Assembly (NCBI GenBank): GCA_013202895.1
Contig: JABMPR010000303.1
Location: 1 to 36,158, forward strand
Origin: a bacterium
Lineage (GTDB): Bacteria > Fidelibacterota > UBA8477 > JABMPR01
Reading direction: 5' to 3'
Length of the DNA: 36,158 nt
The position numbers were made by a program, and so were the translations under genes. Positions 24,453-30,980 of the stretch are shown in pieces; position 1 is the first letter of the stretch; every line of letters starts with the position of its first letter. The notes under the pieces are model-generated. The model did not search any database, had not been told where the DNA came from, and saw only the letters and a program-made list of their open reading frames with translations.

Positions 24453-25960
24453 TGCTTCAAAAATCTATATTGCAGCTTCTGTTGCTGAGCATCCTATCTG
24501 GGTTGGTGTTTGCTTCTGCAGATGCCAATATTAAAGTTGGGTCAAAAAAATTCACAGAATCAGTAATTCTGGGTGAGATAATAAGCCAACATTTGTCAAG
24601 CCATGGAATTGCTGCCGTTCATCAGGATCAACTTGGGGGAACACGACTGCTCTGGAAAGCACTTTTAGGGGGCGATATTGATATCTATCCTGACTATAGT
24701 GGTACCATTATCCATGAGATTCTGCAAGCAGAGGATATTGATAATCATGCAGAATTAAAGTCCGCTCTTGAAAAAACTGGCGTACTCATGGCGAATCCCC
24801 TGGGGTTCAATAACACTTACGCTCTCGGGGTATCCCAGGCAACGGCCCAAAAATATCAGCTTAGAAAAATTAGTGATCTGAAAAATCTTCCAGACTTGAG
24901 ATTTGGGTTTACAAACGAATTTATGGATCGTGAAGACGGCTGGCCAAGTCTTCGAAATTATTACCAACTTCCCCAGAAAACGGTTCGAGGTCTGGATCAT
25001 GATCTGGCCTATAAGGGTCTGGAAGCTGAATCCATTGATCTTATTGATCTGTATTCAACCGATGCGGAGATAGCCTATTATCAACTCCATATTCTGGATG
25101 ATGATCTGAAACACTTCCCTGAATATTCCGCGGTTATTTTGTACAGGGCAGAACTTGAAGACCGGAATCCGCAAATAAAATCATTGCTGGCTCAACTTTC
25201 AGGTTCCATTTCAAATACGGAGATGGTTCGCATGAATTCTGCTGTCAAACTTGATGGCAATTCAGAAGCACTGGTGGCTCACAACTTCTTGAAGCAAAAA
25301 TTCAATGTTTCTTCTCTTGTTGAAAACTCAACTTTACTTAGCAGGTTATTAAAGACGGGAAGCGAGCATCTACTCCTGGTAATTCTGTCTTTGAGCGCTG
25401 CCATCCTGGTGGCAATACCCCTGGGAATCTGGGGGGCACGGAGCCCCGCAGCCGGGCAAATCATTCTCAGCACAGTGGGCATCATTCAAACTATCCCCTC
25501 TCTGGCATTATTGGTTTTCATGATCCCTTTGTTGGGGATTGGTGGACCTCCAGCTCTAGTGGCACTGTTTCTATACAGTCTGCTCCCAATTGTGCGGAAT
25601 ACTTTGAGTGGTTTAAGCGATATTCCCCTTGATATCCGTGAATCAGCACTGGCACTTGGCTTACCGCCTGCAGCCCGCTTAAAGCTTGTTGAAATACCCC
25701 TGGCAACCAGATCGATTCTGGCTGGAATAAAAACCTCTGCCGTTATCAACGTGGGGACAGCTACACTTGGAGCCTTGATCGGTGCCGGTGGATTTGGTCA
25801 ACCCATTCTAACGGGGATTCGCTTGGATGATACCGGCTTAATCCTTGAAGGTGCCATACCTGCCGCCGTCCTCGCATTATTGGTTCAGTGGGGCTTTGAT
25901 CTGCTCGAACGCTTGATTCTTTCACCTGGACTACAAATCTCTCAGGAATCACACTCATGA
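24449..25960 (+). CDS. fused substrate-binding/permease subunit of quaternary-amine (EgtU/OpuC-like) ABC transporter
   Basis: About 503 residues. After a signal peptide (MMLQKSILQLLLLSILSGLVFASA) comes an OpuCC/ProX-type binding domain from about residue 25 to 285: IKVGSKKFTESVILGEIISQ, GGTRLLWKALLGGDIDIYPDYSGT, and YKGLEAESIDLIDLYSTDAEI. From about 300 to the end is an OpuCB/ProW-type permease with six helices and the EAA-like loop (IPLDIRESALALGLPPAARLKLVEIPLATRSILAG) and GTATLGALIGAGGFGQPI. The order is binding domain first, permease second; in EgtU of Streptococcus and Helicobacter and in Lactococcus OpuABC the permease comes first. ATG 24449 is chosen: it forms an ATGA overlap with the ATPase stop and directly precedes the signal peptide. 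It overlaps egtD by 4 bases. Domain class says uptake of a trimethylammonium compound. Confidence 0.88.
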   Translation: MMLQKSILQLLLLSILSGLVFASADANIKVGSKKFTESVILGEIISQHLSSHGIAAVHQDQLGGTRLLWKALLGGDIDIYPDYSGTIIHEILQAEDIDNHAELKSALEKTGVLMANPLGFNNTYALGVSQATAQKYQLRKISDLKNLPDLRFGFTNEFMDREDGWPSLRNYYQLPQKTVRGLDHDLAYKGLEAESIDLIDLYSTDAEIAYYQLHILDDDLKHFPEYSAVILYRAELEDRNPQIKSLLAQLSGSISNTEMVRMNSAVKLDGNSEALVAHNFLKQKFNVSSLVENSTLLSRLLKTGSEHLLLVILSLSAAILVAIPLGIWGARSPAAGQIILSTVGIIQTIPSLALLVFMIPLLGIGGPPALVALFLYSLLPIVRNTLSGLSDIPLDIRESALALGLPPAARLKLVEIPLATRSILAGIKTSAVINVGTATLGALIGAGGFGQPILTGIRLDDTGLILEGAIPAAVLALLVQWGFDLLERLILSPGLQISQESHS

Positions 25961-26952
25961 TTGAAACCATTTCAAAACCTGTCATAACTTTATCTCATGC
26001 TAATCAGGAAAATCCGGCCTACGTCTTCGGAAGAGATGTATCAGCTGGATTGAATTCATCACCCAAGCGACTTTCTTCGGTCTATTTTTACGATGGAAAA
26101 GGATCTCGAATATTTGAACAAATCTGTGATCTTGATGAATATTATTTAACCCGGAAAGAAACAGAAATCCTGCGTAAATCTGCCCATGATATCATTGGCT
26201 CCTTACAGCATAACACACATCTCATTGAACTAGGCAGCGGCAGCTCAACCAAGACACGGATTCTGTTGGAAGCAGCCCTGGCTCAGTTTACCAGGACACG
26301 CTATTCACCCATAGATGTGTCATCAGAAATGCTTACCAAATCGGTGAATGAATTGAGCCGCCGCTATCCTCAATTGCAAATAGAAGCTGTTGCAGATCTT
26401 TATGAAAAAGGTTTGGAGAATATACTTAGAAGTGAGGATACGCCCGTTTGCATCATGTGGCTGGGGTCCAGTATCGGCAATCTATCCAGACAGGAGGCCA
26501 GCGAATTTCTGCTCCATGTTCGATCAGATTTAGATGCTGATGATTCCGTGCTTTTGGGGATTGATCTGCGAAAAGATGCCAGTATTCTTGAACCTGCATA
26601 TGATGATGCCGCAGGTGTGACCGCTGCTTTTAATTTGAATCTGCTAGATCGAATCAATCGAGAGGTAGGCGGGCATTTTAGGACTGAAAAATTCCACCAT
26701 CAAGCAGTTTACAATGTTGTTGAAGGTCGTATCGAAATGTATCTGGTTAGTGAAATTGATCAAGAAGTCAGAATTGACAAGCTTGATACAAATATCCACC
26801 TCAACAAAAACGAAAAAATATTGACAGAATATTCATATAAATATTCACAATCGGAGATAATTAATCTCGCCCATTCGTCCGGATTTCAGTTGCAAAAGCA
26901 ATGGCTGGATGAGTCTGGCTGGTTTAGTCTCAATTATTTTAAAACGAAATGA
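25957..26952 (+). CDS. egtD: L-histidine N-alpha-methyltransferase EgtD
   Basis: Trimethylates the alpha-amino group of histidine with three SAM molecules to give hercynine, the betaine precursor of ergothioneine. 331 residues, matching the family. The SAM-binding motif is LIELGSGSSTKTRILLEAA (about 89-107), the SAM acidic region is SPIDVSSEML, and IMWLGSSIGNLSRQEA holds the Asn (175) expected to position the histidine. Tyr215 in LEPAYDDAAGVTAAFNLNLL and the Glu-x-Ser pair at 291 and 293 (LTEYSYKYS) correspond to the histidine-carboxylate and imidazole contacts known for mycobacterial EgtD. The N-terminal LSSVYFYDGKGSRIFEQICDLDEYYLTRKE block is also characteristic. It overlaps the transporter by 4 bases, so biosynthesis and transport are translated in one unit. 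Confidence 0.95.
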   Translation: MIETISKPVITLSHANQENPAYVFGRDVSAGLNSSPKRLSSVYFYDGKGSRIFEQICDLDEYYLTRKETEILRKSAHDIIGSLQHNTHLIELGSGSSTKTRILLEAALAQFTRTRYSPIDVSSEMLTKSVNELSRRYPQLQIEAVADLYEKGLENILRSEDTPVCIMWLGSSIGNLSRQEASEFLLHVRSDLDADDSVLLGIDLRKDASILEPAYDDAAGVTAAFNLNLLDRINREVGGHFRTEKFHHQAVYNVVEGRIEMYLVSEIDQEVRIDKLDTNIHLNKNEKILTEYSYKYSQSEIINLAHSSGFQLQKQWLDESGWFSLNYFKTK

Positions 26953-26990
26953 CTACGCGTTAACATGACGCCCCTTAAAAGGAAATCAAT

Positions 26991-27272
26991 ATGAAAGCAA
27001 TATGGAAAAATAAAGTTATCGCAGAGAGTAATGAAACGGTCTTTATCGAAGGCAATCACTACTTTCCAGTATCATCAGTCAATCAGGAATATTTAAAGGA
27101 AAGCGCGACACACACAACTTGTGCCTGGAAGGGGATTGCCAGCTATTACCACATTGAAACAGAAGGACTTGTAAATAATGATGCTGCCTGGTATTACCCT
27201 AGCCCGTCAGATGCAGCGCAGCCTATAAAAGATCATATTGCCTTTTGGCGCGGAGTTCAAGTCGTAGAATGA
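26991..27272 (+). CDS. DUF427-family small protein
   Basis: 93 residues, soluble. It matches DUF427: MKAIWKNKVIAESNETVFIEGNHYFPVSSV, then the conserved CAWKGIASYYHI stretch, AAWYYPSPSDAAQPIKDHIAFWRGVQV. The conserved Cys, Trp, Lys and Tyr residues of the family are present. No biochemical role is established for it to my knowledge. It lies 38 bases after egtD with no terminator between, so it is probably the last gene of the ergothioneine operon. Only four bases separate it from the stop of the convergent PLP gene, and I see no terminator hairpin there. Confidence 0.82.
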   Translation: MKAIWKNKVIAESNETVFIEGNHYFPVSSVNQEYLKESATHTTCAWKGIASYYHIETEGLVNNDAAWYYPSPSDAAQPIKDHIAFWRGVQVVE

Positions 27273-27276
27273 ATTT

Positions 27277-28071
27277 TTAACGCATCCAATCAATCCCTGA
27301 GGGACAGGTAATCCAGATACAAATGTTGGGAGGTAATTTTTTTTGCTGCCTAATAAAACTGAATACGACACCCATAAAGACGGGATCCCACAGCTGACCA
27401 GTGATTTCTCTGATTTCTGTCATCAAAGCAATTCTGTGATCTAGAGACTGTCTTAAAATGCCTCTGGTATTATTCAAGTGGAATGATTTGATGATTCGGA
27501 TGCCCAGAGGTTGAGTTAACACACCCGTTACATGTTCAGTTTTTCCCTGGATATTTTTTAGTAGATCTCCTGATGCAACTGCAGTAAAATGGTGAAAATC
27601 CATTCCAAGTTCTGAAACCACTTTTTCCACAGTAGTCGTAGTTTCTTGATCTTGACCCAGACTACCCCCGATTTTCATAAAATGATGCCCTGTTTTCCTC
27701 CGCCGTTTCTGGCGATTGAATTCGCGAGACATTTTTAAGGGGGATCCTGTCGTCTGGATAATGTTGGATTGTTCGTTAAGTAATCTCAGCATGGTATTTT
27801 CATATGGCCCGCCCCCATAATGAGTCCCATAAAGATGCAGTTTTACCTGTGGCAGGAGTTGGGCTAATGTGAAAGCTGTATGTGACCCGGCATAAGAAAG
27901 TAGATGTATATGTTCAATATCTTTCAAATTTTCAGCCAGGGAGCCTAATGCCCGACGTTTCTTCCCGCCTCCATCTGGCAGGAGATCTTCGCGAACCAGA
28001 GCAACTTCTTTAACCCCCAACCACTTGGCCAGTGAATCGTTCCTCTGTATATGAGTGGCTAAGGCCGTCAT
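27277..28071 (-). CDS. fold-type II PLP enzyme, D-cysteine desulfhydrase/ACC deaminase-like
   Basis: 264 residues, shorter than the usual 300-340. The PLP lysine is in LPDGGGKKRRALGSL (K37, the GGNK-like motif of the family), followed by HLLSYAGSHTAFTLAQLLP, corresponding to the SN-type cofactor-ring loop; here the Asn is replaced by His. Later parts are HFTAVASGDLLKNIQG (in place of the usual glycine-rich phosphate loop), TQPLGIRIIKS and LWDPVFMGVVF, equivalent to DPVYTGKA. The usual HTGG near the C-terminus is altered to TCPSG. Relatives deaminate or desulfhydrate small amino acids by beta-elimination, but the altered motifs suggest a different substrate or weak activity. Last gene of a three-gene unit; it overlaps the flavoprotein by 4 bases. 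Confidence 0.72.
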   Translation of the reverse strand: MTALATHIQRNDSLAKWLGVKEVALVREDLLPDGGGKKRRALGSLAENLKDIEHIHLLSYAGSHTAFTLAQLLPQVKLHLYGTHYGGGPYENTMLRLLNEQSNIIQTTGSPLKMSREFNRQKRRRKTGHHFMKIGGSLGQDQETTTTVEKVVSELGMDFHHFTAVASGDLLKNIQGKTEHVTGVLTQPLGIRIIKSFHLNNTRGILRQSLDHRIALMTEIREITGQLWDPVFMGVVFSFIRQQKKLPPNICIWITCPSGIDWMR

Positions 28072-29132
28072 CCCGTGAGAATTTTGGATAGCCGGGGTGC
28101 CACATACTGAGAGCCTATCATGAATTTCATGGGGGGACCGAAAAATGCCTCGGTTGAGGGTCCAACAAAATACAGATTCTTCGTGGAACTCATAAAATTT
28201 TTATCTATGCTGGGCATTGAGGCTCTCATTTTCAGACTTGATCGTAATTCCTCTCCCAGAAAAGTCATGTGATTCAAACTGTAACGATAGCCAGTGGCAG
28301 TAATCACATGATCATATTCAGCCAGATCGGGTTTCACCGAAAACCTGGTTATTTGGGAGAGTTTGGATTTGTAATCAGGTGTTATCGTCGTGGCTGAAAA
28401 TATAGAAAAAAGGTTCTTGATGATTATCGGAGGTAATCTACGAAAAAGTCCGGCACTTTTAACGACCAGGTCAAACATCCATTTGGGAAGATCAAGGGGT
28501 TCCGAATAATAGCGTGGTTCCTTACGAGAATACCACTGTACCAGGTTTTCATTTTGCTGGCAGACCTCAATAGCTTCAGCGGCAGATTGTCCAGAGCCTA
28601 CCACTAGAATCTTTTTATGCTTAAGGGACTCTATTTTGGCCACCTGGTAACTATGGATCACATCAGCGGCCTTTTTAAACTCTTCCGGAACATTTAGATG
28701 ATGAGCTACACCCGTAGCAATAACAACCTGTTTTGCCTTGATCAGCTCACCCGTTTCCAGTTCAGCGTGAAAACGACCTTGATGCTGTGTTAATTTTTTT
28801 AAATATACTTCCTGGATTTTATAAGGAATTTTGTCGAGGACCCAATCAATGTAGTTGCGATATTCTTTTACCGTCACTCTCTCTTCAGAATCACTACGAA
28901 GACCGACTTGCTTGCGGAAGGCATCAATGGAGTATCGGTTTTTTGGGTGAGCGATCTCTGAAGTAGCCATATCTGAGCGCAAAGCAGTATCGCTAAAAGT
29001 ATGTTTCCGCCACAGTTCCATTGGTTTTCCAATTATTCTAAAATCCAAACCTTTGTGCTCCAGATAATTTGCCAGTGCCAGACCATAAGGACCCTGACCA
29101 ACTATTAATATCGGTGTGGTCTTCATTACCAT
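28068..29132 (-). CDS. FAD/NAD(P)-dependent monooxygenase-like flavoprotein
   Basis: 354 residues. Two Rossmann motifs are visible: FAD loop LIVGQGPYGLALANYLEHKG at the N-terminus and NADPH loop KILVVGSGQSAAEAIEVC near residue 180. VVIATGVAHHLNVPEEFK precedes the second domain, and DHVITATGYRYSLN fits the ATGY signature of class B flavin monooxygenases and amino-acid N-hydroxylases. The C-terminal NLYFVGPSTEAFFGPPMKFMIGSQY returns to the FAD domain. The family hydroxylates amines or sulfur, or acts as a thioredoxin-reductase-like oxidoreductase; no CxxC is present, which disfavours the latter. It overlaps both neighbours (7 bases with the Lgt-like gene, 4 with the PLP gene), so the three genes are translationally coupled. 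Confidence 0.8.
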   Translation of the reverse strand: MVMKTTPILIVGQGPYGLALANYLEHKGLDFRIIGKPMELWRKHTFSDTALRSDMATSEIAHPKNRYSIDAFRKQVGLRSDSEERVTVKEYRNYIDWVLDKIPYKIQEVYLKKLTQHQGRFHAELETGELIKAKQVVIATGVAHHLNVPEEFKKAADVIHSYQVAKIESLKHKKILVVGSGQSAAEAIEVCQQNENLVQWYSRKEPRYYSEPLDLPKWMFDLVVKSAGLFRRLPPIIIKNLFSIFSATTITPDYKSKLSQITRFSVKPDLAEYDHVITATGYRYSLNHMTFLGEELRSSLKMRASMPSIDKNFMSSTKNLYFVGPSTEAFFGPPMKFMIGSQYVAPRLSKILTG

Positions 29133-30133
29133 TGACCAATCTTTTTACCGTGCGTCCCATATACCAATCCCATAATAAGTGATGCACCCGCTAATATCCC
29201 CAATCCGCTCTGCATACTTTCAAACCCGGATCCAAAATCTCCCGGCTGGTTCGCCTGACCGAATAAGATTACGAATACGGCGGTCCCTAGCCCTAAAACT
29301 ATAAAGGATAGACTGAACCATTGCCAGAGCGTCAGACCATATAAATAGACTCTTGGAAATTCGCCTCGCAACAGCTCTACCATAAAACGTTTCAATCCGT
29401 ACAGAACCATGAATGTTGCTGCGAGGGCTCCCCCAGCTCTTGCATCCCAGACCAGCCAGAGGGTTAACATCGTCAGATAGATGGCAAAATTAGCCAGTGC
29501 GGAATAGATCTGGGTCGGGTGGAGTCGTTTACCTTTTAATTTGGGATCATAACGCAAAACTTTGGTCTGCGCATTAAAATATCTGATTCCAAATTGATGA
29601 TCTGAGCTGCATTCGTTCCCGTGACAGCAGCCATAGTTTAGACAGCCCAGGCGGCCCAGCATCTGCGCCAGTGGAAAACCAACAGCAAAGGCATCCAGGA
29701 GAGCCAGAAGCGGTGTTTGTGTGATTGTGGCAAAGGTAGTTACGATAAGCATACCGCCAACAAGTCCACCCCATAGCCCAAAGCTTACGGTGCGAATATA
29801 TTCAATAAAACTCTTCTCACCTGACAGCCAGGTTTTTATATCCAATAGTCGTGTAATTATATATGCAGAAAGCGGTCCACCAAGAGCAAGCGACAGGGCT
29901 AATTGATTTGCGTGTACAATAGGCGATAAAATATGGTAGCTCCCCAAATAGAACCAGGTGTGCAATGATGCCATCAGAGCCCCCAATCCAACGATCAGAC
30001 CAAAACTGACAAAGGTGAAACTTTCTCCCTGGTACAACACGACGGGTCCAAAGTCACTCTTTATTTCTCTGGCTTTCACACGTGGGAGTTCAGTGTCAAT
30101 AAATGTATCCATTGTTTCTATCCGTTCGTTCAT
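29126..30133 (-). CDS. Lgt-like integral membrane protein lacking several canonical catalytic residues
   Basis: 335 residues, about seven or more membrane helices. It belongs to the prolipoprotein diacylglyceryl transferase superfamily: LAQMLGRLGCLNYGCCHG (residues 155-172) occupies the place of E. coli GRIGNFINGE, RLHPTQIYSAL that of HPSQLYEAL, and GLKRFMVELLRGEF that of RFIVE. Arg143, Arg239 and Glu243 equivalents (R161, R249, E253) are kept. The Asn146 and Glu151 positions are both Cys (C164, C169), and the His103 position is Trp (W121). The YGCCHG variant is shared by a group of Lgt paralogues, so a dedicated role other than lipoprotein lipidation is likely. First gene of the unit with the flavoprotein and PLP genes; about 210 bases of shared upstream DNA separate it from the divergent tetR. 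Confidence 0.78.
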   Translation of the reverse strand: MNERIETMDTFIDTELPRVKAREIKSDFGPVVLYQGESFTFVSFGLIVGLGALMASLHTWFYLGSYHILSPIVHANQLALSLALGGPLSAYIITRLLDIKTWLSGEKSFIEYIRTVSFGLWGGLVGGMLIVTTFATITQTPLLALLDAFAVGFPLAQMLGRLGCLNYGCCHGNECSSDHQFGIRYFNAQTKVLRYDPKLKGKRLHPTQIYSALANFAIYLTMLTLWLVWDARAGGALAATFMVLYGLKRFMVELLRGEFPRVYLYGLTLWQWFSLSFIVLGLGTAVFVILFGQANQPGDFGSGFESMQSGLGILAGASLIMGLVYGTHGKKIGQW

Positions 30134-30337
30134 TTTAGCAATCCTCTTTTTCTAAGCATGTAGTCTTGAATCCGATCCCAATTTACATTCCCGGTCAATT
30201 TTGGGTGTCGTAATGCTTACACTTTGACATTTGTTTTGGATGGTCCCGAAGTTTTGGTGGGAGGAGCTTATCCTTAAATTGGATAAAAAAAATACAAAGC
30301 CTTTTCTTTAATTTTCCAAAAAAATTCAGAATTTATA

Positions 30338-30365
30338 TTGACTTAAATGAATGTTCATTTATTTT
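30338..30365 (+). promoter_or_regulatory. candidate tetR promoter
   Basis: TTGACT (30338-30343, 5 of 6), then TATTTT (30360-30365) after a 16-base spacer. Most of the spacer is occupied by an 18-base palindrome (30344-30361), the normal layout for an autoregulated TetR gene. If used, transcription would start near 30372. Confidence 0.5.
30344..30361. promoter_or_regulatory. TetR operator 1 (perfect palindrome)
   Basis: TAAATGAATGTTCATTTA: 8-base perfect arms (TAAATGAA/TTCATTTA) around a TG centre. It sits in the spacer of the tetR promoter. A second site with 15 of 18 identical bases lies at 30963-30980, in front of the next gene. Together they make autoregulation by the TetR protein very likely. 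Confidence 0.75.
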
Positions 30366-30371
30366 AGAATT

Positions 30372-30944
30372 GTGAGAGTTAAGGACGAAATAAAACAGGA
30401 CGCCATCATTGAAGCCACTGTGGCTCTGGTCAACGAAATTGGTTTTGCAGCCAGTTCTGTTTCCAAGATCGCTAAACGGGCAGGGGTTTCCCCTGCAACT
30501 ATTTATATCTACTTTGAAAATAAAGAAGACCTCCTGGTCTCTACCTATATACAGATAAAGAAATCACTGGGAGATGCTCTGATGAGCAACTTCAATCCAA
30601 CCCACCCAGTACACGATGCGCTGATGAATGCGGGAAAAAACTTGTTCAAATACATCTCTGACCACAGGGAGTTGTTTTATTTCACAGAGCAATTCGCTAA
30701 TTCTCCCTACTGTGAACTTGTGAATAAAGGGGAGATAGAAGCAGCCTTTCAACCCCTGTTTGAATTACTTCAATATGGAATTGACCAAAAAATCATTAAA
30801 GATGCTCCCTTTGAACTACTGCTAGCCCACCTCTACCACCCTATTTTCAGTCTGGCCAACCCGAGAATCAATCCCGACTTTCAACCCAGTCCTGAAAATA
30901 TCGACATGGCTATGTCTATGGCCTGGGATGCCATAAAACTATAA
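30372..30944 (+). CDS. TetR/AcrR-family transcriptional repressor
   Basis: About 190 residues. The N-terminal helix-turn-helix is complete: QDAIIEATVALVNEIGFAASSVSKIAKRAGVSPATIYIYFENKEDLLVSTY, the standard TetR pattern. The C-terminal ligand-binding part is all helical and unremarkable (REFFYFTEQ-like segment HRELFYFTEQFANSPYCELV). I take GTG 30372 as the start. The longer ATG-started form (30351) would put its start codon inside the palindromic operator and add residues not typical of the family; neither has a good ribosome-binding site, and with the promoter above the GTG form would be nearly leaderless. It heads an operon with the metallo-hydrolase and two NAD(P)-binding proteins and probably represses it through the two operators. 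The inducer is likely a small lipophilic substrate of those enzymes. Confidence 0.88.
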   Translation: MRVKDEIKQDAIIEATVALVNEIGFAASSVSKIAKRAGVSPATIYIYFENKEDLLVSTYIQIKKSLGDALMSNFNPTHPVHDALMNAGKNLFKYISDHRELFYFTEQFANSPYCELVNKGEIEAAFQPLFELLQYGIDQKIIKDAPFELLLAHLYHPIFSLANPRINPDFQPSPENIDMAMSMAWDAIKL

Positions 30945-30962
30945 AAAAATTTGATTGATAAC

Positions 30963-30980
30963 TGAATGAATATTCGTTTA
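30963..30980. promoter_or_regulatory. TetR operator 2 (imperfect palindrome)
   Basis: TGAATGAATATTCGTTTA, identical to operator 1 at 15 of 18 positions, with the core AATGAAT.TTC.TTTA kept. TTGATA (30955-30960) just in front mirrors the TTGACT of operator 1, so there may be a second regulated promoter inside the operon. The annotated start codon of the hydrolase (30966) lies within it. Confidence 0.65.
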
